64,000 nt of DNA from Phyto melanocephala (taxonomy: Eukaryota > Arthropoda > Insecta > Diptera > Rhinophoridae): positions 108,393,947-108,457,946 of the forward strand of contig OW799235.1 of assembly GCA_941918925.1 (NCBI GenBank), in the 5' to 3' direction. The notes beneath the pieces were generated by a model, which saw nothing but the letters and a program-made list of their open reading frames with translations, had not been told where the DNA came from and did no database searches. The position numbers were made by a program, and so were the translations under genes. Positions 46,521 to 57,670 of this stretch are shown here, in pieces. Each line of letters starts with the position of its first letter. Positions within the stretch are counted from its first letter, which is position 1.

Positions 46521-47914
46521 CCTGGCTGTAGGATACAGACGATTAAAACAATTACCACTTTACTAATAACACATTCTCTCTATTGCATAAAAATTCATCT
46601 AAAATTAAACTTCCTCCGAGTCAGCCAAATGGTCATGGGTCAGAAATCATATTTAACAAAATTGCAAAGCATGATCTGTCTAATAAGCCAAATTTATGGT
46701 AACTAACATAATTTATTTTTGTCTTGAACCAATTTAAAGTTTTATACCACTAAAAATATCACCTGTTTTTAGTAAAATGTATACTAGTCTCCACTTACAC
46801 GTATGCAGCTAAGAGTACAGGCATTTGGTCAAAAGTTAAATAACCCATAACAGAGTTCTCCAACATTGTAGAATATTCCAAATTTCTTATATTATTAATT
46901 TTAGAGTACTTGATAATGATTTTTTATATAAATATATTTTTTTTACTTCTTTTTAATTAAGAAATTTAAGAAATTTTCCATTTACTGTGTGTTGTCAGGA
47001 TAATTTTTGCCTTAAATCTATACTAGTCCTAGAATTTTATATAAGTATATCTCACATAAAAAGAGTCTTAATATTTCTCCGTGACTGATACCTTGAATTT
47101 TTTACAGTGTCGTACAGTAAAAAAGTTATCTCTATGCTACATACTTGGTCTTAGTTGCATACAAATATTACATTCATATGTTTGTATTGTAATTTGGCAC
47201 TCACGGCATAAAAACTTCCGTTTTGTTTGTTTTTTGGCTTTTTTGGCAAAACGGAAATAGAACTGAAAAAATTTATGCGTATTTTTTTCATGGTAGACAA
47301 GAAATAAACATGATGATAAATGCTACAAAATTTACCTATTCGCCTAGATTCATAAAAAGCACATAAATTTAAGTTTATTAAACTCAGAATTTAAATTAAA
47401 ATTTATGTTTTTTATTTTCTTATTTTTATTTGCAGGTACGAGTAACGATTTAAAATTTTAAAATAATTAAGGTAAATATTTTTATAAGTTTAAAATTAAA
47501 TAAATTTTTGCTCCCTTTGAGCTCTATTTTAAAGCTAAGTTTACATTAGAACTAGCATATAACCCGCTACCTCGATAGCGCAGTTCTTAGTATTTATTGG
47601 ATCCTCAAGTTCTATTTAAAATTATTAAATATTTTTGGTTCAATTTATTAAAACTTGTATCTCTGATTCAATTTACTTACAAAAATTAAAAGTAGAGTAA
47701 GGATATATCGGGCATATAATTTCTACCTAAAACCAAGATCAATGCTATTGAGTTTCAAAAATTAAGATTCATAATTTGCAAAAATGACCCTAAAAAAATT
47801 AAAAGTTACATTTTTTCCTTCACTGAAAACTTCAACTTGGTTTAATTACCTGCATTCTATGTGTACAAAATATAAAAAAAATTAAAAAAAGTAATTTTTT
47901 AGTCGTCCATAATA
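46521..47914. other. No recognisable gene
   Basis: AT-rich. A TTGCAGGTACGAG word at 47431 looks like a splice acceptor by chance; no exon-like frame follows. Confidence 0.4.
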
Positions 47915-48430
47915 TTAGGAGTTAGACCTCGGATCAATAAACACTAATTTTAAGAATCTATGTTCACACAAACGTAAAAAATATTATCAACTTGAATAAA
48001 AAATCCTTTATTTCATAATCCTAGAATTATTATTATTTCACAAACGTAGAAAATACAAAAAGTACCATAAATATTGAAAAAGGGCCATTTTGGTGGACCA
48101 TAACTTTTTCAGTCTCACCTCATATCAATAGTCAATAGTCCTTGATTGTACAATCTTATCATCATAAACGTAGAAAATACAAAAAGTACCATACAAATTC
48201 AAAAAAGTACCACCTGAAATGAATAGTCCTTGATTGTACAATCATATCTTCATAAACGTAGAAAATACAAAAAGTACCATAAAAATTTAAAAAAGTACCG
48301 TTATGGTCGTCCATAACATTTTTAGTCTCACCTGGAATCAAAAGTCCTTTATTTTACAATTCTACCTTAATAAACGTAGAAAATACAAAAAGTACCATAG
48401 AAATGCGAAAAAGTACATTTTTGGTCCAAG
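47915..48430. repeat. Diverged tandem repeat, ~120-bp unit, about five copies
   Basis: The core AAACGTAGAAAATACAAAA is found at 48042, 48166, 48254 and 48372, with a weaker first unit at 47970 (steps of 72, 124, 88, 118 bp). Units also share GTCGTCCATAA, AGTCTCACCT, ATCAATAGTCC, TTGTACAATC and AAAAAGTACC. Unequal steps reflect internal deletions (the unit ending at 48254 lacks about 36 bp). AAAAAGTACC words continue to about 48890. Non-coding. Confidence 0.8.
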
Positions 48431-48934
48431 TTCCAAATTCCAAGTTTAAAATGTTCAAATATCTATGTAACAAAATATTTTATAAGACATGATTTAAAGT
48501 CAGTAAATCTGCTCTTTTTTGCGTAAAAGTAATTATGTTCTAAAAAGTACCAAATTCTTTTCCCGATCTTTCCCCTTTCTACCCTGTCATGATTGTGTTT
48601 AAATTTTTACTAAATTTCATAATTTTTCATGTCTGGTGAAATCCCAATTAAAAATTTTATGAAAATTGGTCGTCTAATTAGGAATTACATACATTTTCCG
48701 GAATTTTTCCCTTTTTGGTACCTTTTTATCCCCAAAAAGGTTTTGAAAAATTTCATTTAAATAGTTGTCCATATTCTATTAGGCAATAATTATTATCAAA
48801 TTTTGTCCAATTGAATAATATTAGAAAAGTTTCTTTAAAAAAAAGTACCAAAAAAGGGAAAATTTCTACCCCTTAAACATGTGAACTTGAAAAAAGTAAC
48901 GAATTTCGTTAATATTTTGGCTCTTAGATTTAAT

Positions 48935-49168
48935 GGCATTTGGTAAATTAAAAATTATTTTTGGCATATGGCTTCCGCGACTGCGCTATACAATACAATA
49001 CTGTGATACAATTTTACATCACTTTTTCGACCTTGGCCTTCTTAAGTAATAAATCGTTGCTGGTTTATCAGCATTTGACGTACCCACAAAAAAAAAAGTA
49101 CACAGGTCAATTTCTTAAGATAATTAATTCAATTACCAAACATTTTTCTGGACAATGTAATGTGACCA
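48935..49168 (-). pseudogene. Mariner-like transposase C-terminus, left half of split copy
   Basis: Read on the minus strand it gives NADKPATIYYL (family VYADKPATIxxL) and a following piece ending near ATGGCATTTAAATCTAAGAGC. At the DNA level 49100-49135 aligns with 61835-61865 (CTT.AGATAA....TTACCAAAC), which lies in the same place of another mariner copy. It stops where a mini-me-like element begins. Confidence 0.6.
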
Positions 49169-49169
49169 T

Positions 49170-49917
49170 TTTTTTATACCCTTCACCTGTGGTGCACAAG
49201 GGTATATATAGCTTTGTCATTCCGTTTGTAATTTCTACAATTTTCATTTCCGACCCCATAAAGTATATATTTTCTGAAAGCTTATGAATAGAGGAGTCGA
49301 TTAAGCCCTGACCGTCTGTCCGTCTATCCGTCTGCCCGTCTGTCCGTGTGTTGGTTGAAATCAACTTTTAGAAGCAACTATATGTTCCTCAGATCTGTAT
49401 ATGGTATCAATCTCTTGGAAATATCCAGGAATGAATCGCTATTGAAATTCAGCACAATCGCCCTATAACTTTCTGAGATATGAGCAAAAAACCACGAAAA
49501 CCTCGTTTTTTTCACAATTACAACAACAACATACATACATATATACATGTAAAAAACATGCCAAACAAAAAAAATTACAAAAAAAAAAAATATTAAAAAT
49601 AAGAAAAAAATAATAAAAAAAAAACTAAAAAAAAAAATTTAAAAAAAAATTTAAAAAAAAATTTAAAAAAATTTTTCTAAAAAAATTTTTTAAAAAAATT
49701 TAATAAAAAATAATAAAATATAAATAATATATTAAATAAAATAAAATAAAATTTTTTTGGCTCAGCTGGGATTCGATGCCACATTTATTCTATCGTGTAC
49801 GTATGCACGTATTTTATATGGGATGAATGGTGATACAAGCAATTGTTATTGCATGACTACACGTTGTGAAGGGTATATAAGATTCGGCACGGCCGAATAT
49901 AGCACTGTTACTTGTTT
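49170..49917 (+). repeat. Mini-me-like element, full length, orientation I
   Basis: ATACCCTTCACCTGTGGTGC start; CCGTCTGTCCGTCTATCCG stretch; A-rich segment, then TTTTTGGCTCAGCTGGGATT; hairpin ATTCGGC-ACG-GCCGAAT; end TTACTTGTTT. It is inserted in a mariner pseudogene that continues on both sides, so the ends are well bounded within T-runs. The open frames at 49107-49364 and 49757-49972 are not genes. Confidence 0.9.
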
Positions 49918-49924
49918 TTTTTTT

Positions 49925-50190
49925 TCAAATGAATTACGAATCATTTGCCTGAACCGTGTCATATTCGATTAATCGATAAATGCGAGTCATCTGTCAAATT
50001 TGTGTCTAAAAAGGCGACGGTTTCGTTTCTACGCGCCTGGTATGGACTCCATTTAAATTGATATTATCCATAAGAAAAACGTGGCCATGAATCGATCTAT
50101 AGTTTTGCGGTTTTCCAGCTTAGATGGACGATTACGTGCGCCATAAACTTGATGAAGTGCTCAATTAGCTTGGAGAACTAAGCGATAACT
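49925..50190 (-). pseudogene. Mariner-like transposase N-side, right half of split copy
   Basis: At the DNA level GATATTATCCATAAGAAAAA and TGGCCATGAATCGATC match the copy at 62278-62320 (GAATATTATCTAAAAGAAAAA, TGGTCATAAATTGATC). Read on the minus strand this includes TRRVETKP, similar to the TRRVRTEE linker of the family. Strongly decayed. Confidence 0.55.
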
Positions 50191-51866
50191 TTAGAAATAA
50201 ATTTAAACGATTTATAATTGTGTAGCCTTGCTTGGTGATTTACAATATTATACTGAAAAAAAATTCAGACAGTTATCTCTATCGGAAGATCTATACGTAT
50301 AAACAATATCTTTCTTAATCTTTTGTATATTCTAGTTTTAGTTTAATTATGTATTAAAAAATAAACTTTTAGAAACGTTTTACCAGATTTTGTTACCGAA
50401 AGGAAATTAGTTTTAACATCTTGAGTAGAATTGATAAACACTTTTTCCATTAGAACTATTGCGTGCTTGAAGTTCTTGATGTGCAAAATAAAAATGACAA
50501 ATAAGCGGATTCTGAAGATGTAAAAACAAAAACGAAATTACTAGTATGGAACAAAAATCAAAAATCATTACGAAATGCATAAGGCCTACTAATAAGAGTT
50601 ACAGAGGTTCTTCAAATTAGTTAGAAAATCAAATATGTGTTTAATTACATATATAGTGTACGAACAATTTTTTAAGCCACTGTATTTGTTTAAGTTTTTT
50701 TATATCTATTTTGCATAATAAATTGTTTTCAATTTTATTTACGTTGTAATTATTTGTACTGTTGTTATTGGTGTTGTTAGTGGCAATTAAATGATTATTT
50801 TACCTTACCGCAGATATTTAATTTCATTCCTTTTTAATTCCATTTCCCTTTCATTGGGTTTTTATTACATCATTGTCTGTTTTAAATAGTTGATTTTCTC
50901 TTTTACTTTACATGTTTTAAAGTTTGTACTACTGTTTCTTTTACATATCGCGTGAGACATTACACAAGTTTTTAAATTACACTACATTAGACCTCATAGG
51001 TAAAAGCGAAACTAAGAATTAATTGATATGAAAATCTCAATTATTTGTCATGTCTGAAAAAATAAACCTTTTGGTATTATTGCAAATGTTTTGTTTATTT
51101 TTAACACTGCAGTCCCAGAAGTTTGCCTTAGTTTTCTGTCGCAATCAGCAGTTGCTTTGAGTTATTTAATAATAAGTTCCAACAGGGCTGTTTGAGTTAT
51201 TGAGTAGCCATTATGTCACATTATTACCTATTTATTTATGTTAATTAAATAATATAAAACTTAAAATTATACACAACGATGTAACTGAAAGGTTTTTATT
51301 TATGTATACAAAGATCACGTTAAATTTCTTTAATACACGCAAAGAAAAAACATGGTTGTGGTAATCATAATCCCAGACCAATATACTACTTACCTAAAAA
51401 TGAAAAGCAAAACCGCAAACATTAATTGCACCATAATAAAAAAATTTGCAAATACATTAATTTATAAAAAAAAATATGGGTTTGCAAATCTCGATACTAG
51501 GGATTTTTAAATTCTAATGTTATTACCAATATTGTTGACATTGATTTGATTGACTTTTTAGCATAGATTTTCATAAATTATAAAAAAAATACGCAAATTA
51601 TTCTAAAACGGGAAAAAAATCGATCCAAATTTTTTTTAAAATTTCTCTATGGAATTGCAAATTAAACGATAACTTGTTCAATATATTGAAACTTGAAATG
51701 ATGCAGTTTTTCCCCAATGGTAATATTTTGTGTTCATTAGTTATAAAAATGAAATACCTTTAACAAATGTAATATTAAAAAAATTTTTAAATATACCATA
51801 ATTCCACCAAAAAGTGAAATGTAGTTTTAAAACCTCAAATTCTAGTAAGTAAAAAAATATATGTAT
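50191..51866. other. No recognisable gene; MITE terminus at 51335
   Basis: AT-rich. At 51335-51420 the sequence CACGCAAAGAAAAAACATGG then TTGTGGTAATCATAAT is the terminus of a MITE also seen at 59116 on the other strand. Otherwise nothing recognised. Confidence 0.4.
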
Positions 51867-53751
51867 GGGTCAATTTCAAAAAAACGCAGTTTTGTGTCCC
51901 CGCACTTTACACTACTATTTTAGGTAAAAAAAAAACAACAAACAAAGTAAAAAATTTGAGAGTGATCAGCGAGGAATATGTAACAAAAAAACGTAATTCT
52001 CAAATTTGTATGTTTGTTTTTTTGTTTATTCAGAATGGTGTTTTGTTTCTCCCTCGGACTCCTTCCATACAAAAGCATGTGTCCCCCGTTAGAATTTTTA
52101 GTAAACAAAATTAAATTAAATCCAGAAAAAAGTAAATATGCAACATTTAATAACAGTTTTCGAATTATTGAATTTTTTTCTTGTGTTTTCATTTGTTATA
52201 GTCATCAAAACTGAATTACTGCGAATTTGGTGTTGCAAAGAAAGCTTGTCTCCACAATTTGCATTGAGCGTCACTTTTTTTATAATTCAAGAATATTACT
52301 AGTTTTCAATTTGCATTTAAATAAAGTAAATAACGTAAGGAAAGTACAAACCTAAATTATTACAAAAGTGAAAAAGTGAAAAAAAATCTTTGTAAAAAAG
52401 TGTGCATTTGCGTAGTTTTTGTAAACACCATGGTAAGGGCGTGGTAAAATTTCATGAGTGTCACGCTAATTTTTTTAAAAGTGAATATATTAAATGTAAA
52501 AAATTGAAGTTGACAATCATTGTTTACATGGTAATTTTTTATTAATTTGTGAGTTTGAGAAATAAATTGCCTACGAAAAAAACCAGAATAGGCAAAAATT
52601 TCATGAGCCTCATTTTTGATATATATTGCTTCATAGCTTAAAATGCTTAATTATGATTTTATTTTTTAATTTTTAAGAGTAAAACAACAAAATTAATGGC
52701 GGCTGAAAGAGCACAAAGATATTGAGAAAGCTCGATAAAGCGCGTAATGACGAATATAAAAGAAAGAAGATAGAAAGGTATAATCGTGGTATATTTAAGT
52801 TTAATCGTGCTTTTGCAACTTAAGCCTCTGGGGAACCTGAAATTTATGCAACTGCCACAAACTTAATTCGAAAGTGGTAAAAATTAATGAGAATAAAAAA
52901 AACAAAGCCGCTTGCCATTTCATGAAGTTTATACAGATTCAGAATAAGAATTCGAATGAAAATTTATAAATTAAATTAATTTAAGTTATTGTTTTGCGTC
53001 AAATATTTACATATGTGTCTAAGTTTCTTCAAGAATTACTTCCTTTTTTCCATTTTTGTTACAGACATCAAAAAATATGTATATGTTTAGTTTTGTATGA
53101 AAAATTTTTTTTTTTAAGATTTTTTGTTTTTTTTTACTTACTTTTTGTAAAAGAATAAACTTTTTTTCGTTAAACTTTAAATTTGGCATTATTTCTTGTT
53201 TACGTGCAACAAAATCTCTTGATCGTCACAAAATATTTTGAGCGTCACACTTAGTTTTTTTTTTTCTTAAAACGCTTATAATTATTTTTTTTTAAATAAA
53301 TTGTTACAAGCCTATTACTTTGCAAGTAACCTCTAAGTTCAAGTCTTTTTTTTACCAAAAATTTACATATTTTCATCTTAAAATAACTAGTCACTTTTAA
53401 AAAAAATTAAAAATCAAGGTGAATCGTGATTTTGTGTTTATAATCGAAAAGGTAATTTTCGCAAAAGTCAATCTTGAGAAACAAAAGAACATCGTAGTAA
53501 GCTTGAATTTCAAATATTTTTGCATTTTTAGCGATTTTTTATACATATTTGGTGTGTGACGCTCAAGATAGAAATCATAGAAAACCTAAAAAAATTCAAA
53601 AAATATTGATATTTTTGAGAGCCTAAAAGTACCACCGGAATCTTCATCAATTTCTACATAAATTGGCCACTCTTACCGGCGAATTGAAAAAAACTTTAAA
53701 AATAAGCAAAAAAAATACTCGATGTGTACGTTTTTTTTTTGAAATTGACCC
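51867..53751. mobile_element. 1.9-kb TIR element, unclassified
   Basis: The ends are GGGTCAATTTCAAAAAAA on both strands, each preceded by TA and a pyrimidine (TATGGGTC on the left; TACGGGTC on the right). TTGAGCGTCAC-type motifs recur at 52264, 52461 (variant), 53222, 53241 and 53558 (inverted). A remnant of a basic protein lies at 52681-52823. TA duplication suggests the Tc1/mariner/pogo group, but no DDE motif was seen. Confidence 0.75.
52681..52823 (+). pseudogene. Remnant of basic AERxxRYREKL-type protein in the TIR element
   Basis: The plus strand reads KTTKLMAAERAQRY, then after one frameshift KILRKLDKARNDEYKRKK and IERYNRGIFKFNRAFAT, and stops. Insect repeat-borne proteins with an ERxxRYREKLKxxPEKxxEYKRKxRERY opening resemble this, as I recall, and are predicted basic helices or DNA-binding. 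Only this segment is recognisable. Its position inside the 1.9-kb TIR element suggests it belonged to the element's own gene. Confidence 0.5.
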
Positions 53752-53821
53752 GTATATAAATATGATATTCTTTTAACTAATTAAATAATTAAACCACAAG
53801 CGAATGTAAACTAGTCGATAT

Positions 53822-53990
53822 CCCAGCAAAAACTCTCATAACAAAATAATAAATATAAATTACTAAAAGAAGTTCTTTATTACTACATTTTGACATTTTA
53901 ACATGGCGATGTTATTGAAGGCAAGTCCTAACCACGCTCGCTTTCAAATAGGGACTGAAATAAGTTCCTTTCACGATCGAGACTCAAACA
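53822..53990. repeat. Dispersed repeat 'CCCAGCAAAAACTCTCAT', copy 2
   Basis: Shares CCCAGCAAAAACTCTCAT, ACAAAATAAT and GGCAAGT with 23411-23545. It continues into a TAGGGACTGAAATAAGTTC unit that is related to the two direct repeats at 54453 and 54493. Confidence 0.5.
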
Positions 53991-54342
53991 AGGCATATTC
54001 ATACAGGCAACCTTGTCGCAACAGCTGATCGGGAAGCATAATATCAAAAATGTTCACATTCGCCTTGATTTTATTTATTTATGCAGGGATGGAAAATAAG
54101 ATTTTCGTTTCGATTGTGAAAAATTAACTTAAGCGTACTTTTTTGATAACAAATGTATTAGATTTTTTTATATTTGTTGTTCTACACCCTTGATCATGGG
54201 TTTTACTAATCTATAATCTTTTTTAATAATTTTTTGTTTAATTAAACGGATAATAATGACCTTTCCATCCCTGATATATAAATTCATCTTGACAGAAAAC
54301 GTACCTTGAGAAGTTGCTTTATTGCATCAATTCGCCATTGCA

Positions 54343-54400
54343 TATAAAAGGTTTTCCAATAAGAGTGATATGATTTTTTTAAAAACAATACTCTTATTGT
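54343..54400. repeat. Solo mariner end with small hairpin
   Basis: AAAAGGTTTTCCAATAAGAG matches the presumed 5' end of the mariner at 24.6-25.3 kb (AAAAGGTTTTCCAAAAGGG). It is followed by a 10-bp inverted repeat, CAATAAGAGT...ACTCTTATTG. Probably a relic left by deletion between two ends. Confidence 0.45.
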
Positions 54401-54439
54401 TAAGGGAATTAACCTTGACACTGAAAAAAGTACTTACCA

Positions 54440-54535
54440 GGCTCGCATATATATAGGGATTCAAATAAGTTCTTATCACGATTACCTACAATTAGGGATT
54501 CAAATAAGTACTTATTACGCCAGCTTACAAACTGA
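54440..54535. repeat. Two ~41-bp direct repeats
   Basis: TAGGGATTCAAATAAGT followed by CTTAT.ACG occurs at 54452 and 54492; a related unit is at 53949. Non-coding. Confidence 0.6.
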
Positions 54536-55351
54536 GACTTAAAAAATCTTAATAATCCATTAACTTCAGGGACTTAAAGAATTTGTTTAACTTTTTAAAG
54601 GCAATAATTGTGTTTGTTTTTTATGCGACACGTTTAATTGGATTTGAAAAATCAGTGATAATATATATTAACGGCTTCGTCGCTATATTCGGAAACTTTT
54701 CCTCTTTTACCATAAATGTGTTAAAACATAATGAGAATTAAAATAAGTTACTTGAAAAGTTTCATACAAATCAAGTCATTACGAAAACATTTATTAGTAA
54801 GGCAGTCATAGAAAAGTATGTTGTTTAGTAATTGCATGTCATTACCTAGTTTTTTGTGTGGATATTTTAGCTATATGTACATACACCGTACATACATATA
54901 AAATAGTCTTTATGCTCATTTAAAATATTATGGTATGACCTTCAATTTACCTTTTACCTTTTTTGTTGTTATTAATACAAAGATTAAGTACGACAGCAAC
55001 ACAATACTAGCAATACATGTATGAATTTGTAACAAGTCATTAGCAACAAGAATTGCACTTACCAGCTGCACATTGCATATATTAAATTCAAGCAGGCACA
55101 TGAACAAAAGTATTTGTACTAGTAGCAAATTCAGTTGTCGGAGGGAATTTCAATGGACTCAATTACAACAAAATTGGCTAGTTGACTTGTTTTTTAATAA
55201 TGGTTTTTTTTCAAGTATTTAATGATTTTGCAGTTAATTTCATTACATGTGTCCAGTAAAAAAGAATTTACACATACAAAAAATTTAATATTGACAATTA
55301 AAGGAAAAAAAATATTATTTATCAATAGAGAAATTATATATCCTGTATTAA
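54536..55351. other. No recognisable gene
   Basis: AT-rich. The minus-strand frame at 54928-55128 is hydrophobic but has no family resemblance or upstream context. Confidence 0.4.
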
Positions 55352-55530
55352 ATACTGGCATGTACCCGCGACTTCATCAACATGTTGATTAGAGAAAAAC
55401 AATTAATATGTGTTAATCCAGGTTATTAAATATGTATCTGTGTAGCAATTTTTATTTAATTCCGTTTTTGCGTGAATAAGTAACAAATATCTAATCATCC
55501 GCACATTCACATTTATGATATGCATAGGTA
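55352..55530 (+). repeat. RTE-like LINE/SINE 3' end, diverged
   Basis: ACTGGCATGTACCCGCGACT start, then CCGTTTTTGCGTGAATAAGT, AACAAATATC and CATTCACATTTATGATAT, in the same order as the copy at 19.15-19.4 kb. Non-coding. Confidence 0.5.
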
Positions 55531-55534
55531 ATAA

Positions 55535-56525
55535 GTATTTTTTATATGAAAAAACACAGCACATACATAATTGAGCAATGAGTGAGCCTTTCGATACTCT
55601 ACATAAAATATATGCATTCGGTTAAATAAATATTTTTCAAGTTGCTACTAAGATAACCACAAAATACATTTACCCAACAAACACAAGTAAGAACGATATA
55701 CAATTCAGCTCTAAATCAAATGTCAAACTACAGCTATTAAGAATAATTTGTAAACAAGAAGTGAGATCTTTTTTTTCGGAAGCAAAATTAATTTTTTTTA
55801 TCTTTGAAAAATATGTCATTGGTTCTTTTAATGACAACCAATTTGCTTCGATGAGTTTTTGATTTGAGTTTGATCAGAATGAGTGATGAAAAATTACGTG
55901 CCAAATTATTGAAAATTAAAAAAAAATATATCCAAATTGGTCCTAAAAAATATTGGCCAAATAACAAAAGGTCAGCCACCAAACTGTTTTCAATGTTATT
56001 AATCAGTACAATTCAGCCCTTTGCCAAGGGAAAGGCTAAGAAAATTAAAAGCATATTGTAAACAGCTTTGTTTACATCTAGTAGAAAAGCAATCAAGTTA
56101 ACTCAATGTTCTTACTATTTAGTGCGAAAAAACCAATTCAGGCTTGAAAATATTCAAAGTCTAAAAAAATTCAGACAGGAATTAGGTTACGGAAATTAAC
56201 ATCAAATATATTTATATAACGATAATAATTATGGCTGACTTCCAAAACGTTCGTATACAAAGTTTGTATACAATATTGCTACTGTATTTCAATCACATAC
56301 ATATGCAAAGTTCCGAAACAATGCATCAAATATAAAACCGATGCATTATTTGCTTTCTTACTGCGTTCAAAATACTTGGCGGCGCACAGTGGACCATTCT
56401 ACGAGAAGGCAGCCAAAACTCATTATTTTATGGTCACCAAATGAAAAAGGTTAAAGTTCATTCGAATGTTGACACTAGTGTATCTCGTGAGCCAAAAAAT
56501 TAAAACTTTATTTCACATATATTAC
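55535..56525. other. No recognisable gene
   Basis: AT-rich. The complementary open frames at 55788-55982 (minus) and 55864-56061 (plus) show Lys-rich or hydrophobic composition without a motif; I do not call a gene. At 56530, CAGGGTGATTCAAAATGGAC resembles a mariner-type end but has no partner. Confidence 0.35.
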
Positions 56526-56756
56526 AGAGAACAGGGTGATTCAAAATGGACAGTCTCACCATTTTGCTAAAATGGGAAATTTCTTAGTAAGATTTTGATT
56601 TTTAAACTTCTATAACTTTTTGCTTCAAAAAAATTTTCAAACGAAATAAATTTTGTATAATTTTATAATTTGTTACCTATTAGTACAAGAATAATAAATT
56701 CCCATTTTTAATAGAGAAAAAAAAGAAATTAGCTACCTGTCTAAAGCGTTACTGTT

Positions 56757-57016
56757 TTGCGACTAAAGTGGGATTTTGACCCTTTTTTCTCAGAAATCCC
56801 TATCTCAATAGGGGATCTATCTGAAGAAGCGCAAGAAAAAATAAACAAGGACTACAGATTCTTTCGCGAGCACAACACCAAAAAAATTTCCAGATTAATA
56901 TTTTATTATGCACGTCAGATCCGTATATGTCCAATATCCGGCAAAAATGGAAAACTAACTATATTGAATTAGACGTAGAAGCTAAACTACTTCTAGAAGA
57001 TGAAAACCAAGGCTAG
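56757..57016 (+). pseudogene. C-terminal fragment of an uncharacterised insect repeat-associated protein
   Basis: The first frame reads ISIGDLSEEAQEKINKDYRF, then FREHNTKKISR. After a 1-nt shift near 56900 it continues LLCTSDPYMSNIRQKW and ends LLLEDENQG at a stop (57014-57016). I recall a widespread arthropod family with LPIGxxSEEAQExxNKDxxxxREHxTRKxSR followed by LLxTSDPxISxxR. Its function is unknown to me and it occurs in many copies, so a transposon-borne gene is likely. The N-terminal bulk of the protein is absent. No inverted ends could be assigned. Confidence 0.6.
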
Positions 57017-57019
57017 TTA

Positions 57020-57670
57020 GAAGTATTATTTACTAAAATTGTTTAATTAATAGTTTTAATAGTTTTAATTTTATGTACATTAATCAATTTTAAATTTACT
57101 ACTTACTAATAAAAGTTCTCATATATCATTTATAATGTCTATTTTGGACTTAATAAACCAATTTTAAAATCAAACAACTTCAAAAAACCAACCTTTGGCC
57201 CTTCGTATTAAAAATTTCACGGGGAACAAGGGTTGTCACTTTCTCACAAAATTTAAGTTTTTAATAAATATAACTTGCAAATTTGACTCAAAATATAGGA
57301 CTTTGTACAAAACGAACGTTTTTAGCAAGCTTTAATACTTTTCTTTTTTACCATAAATCAGCTAAAACTTAAAATGCATTTTAAACCAATCATAACTATT
57401 TTTCTAACTGGTGTATTTTAAGTTTTATGTCTTAAACCTAAAGCTAATAGTCTCGCCTAGTAAACAAACAAAAGAAACTGCGTTTAAGAATTCCAAATAA
57501 ATATTCAGAAAAAAAATTAACCCAGTTTTTATTATTTATTTATTGTTTATGAAAATAAATCAAAAATAATAAATGGAAATTTCTATTTGGATAATTATTT
57601 TTAGTGATGATTACATTCTAGTTAAAAAGTGTTTTAAAATCCCAACAAAATTTAAAACTACTTATATTTA
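57020..57670. other. No recognisable gene
   Basis: AT-rich sequence after the protein fragment. Nothing recognised. Confidence 0.35.

Noticed and set aside
47400..47460. Splice acceptor-like TTTGCAGGTACGAG
   Set aside because: No open frame with coding character follows and no partner donor could be argued.
47915..48430. CRISPR-like array
   Set aside because: Units are about 120 bp, diverged and unequally spaced, in a eukaryotic genome; it is an ordinary tandem repeat.
49757..49972. 71-codon plus-strand frame
   Set aside because: It lies across the conserved non-coding end of a mini-me-like element; the same peptide appears in reverse at 33.0-33.2 kb because of the repeat.
55788..56061. 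Overlapping open frames on both strands as small genes
   Set aside because: Lys-rich on one strand, hydrophobic on the other, no motif, no flanking gene structure.
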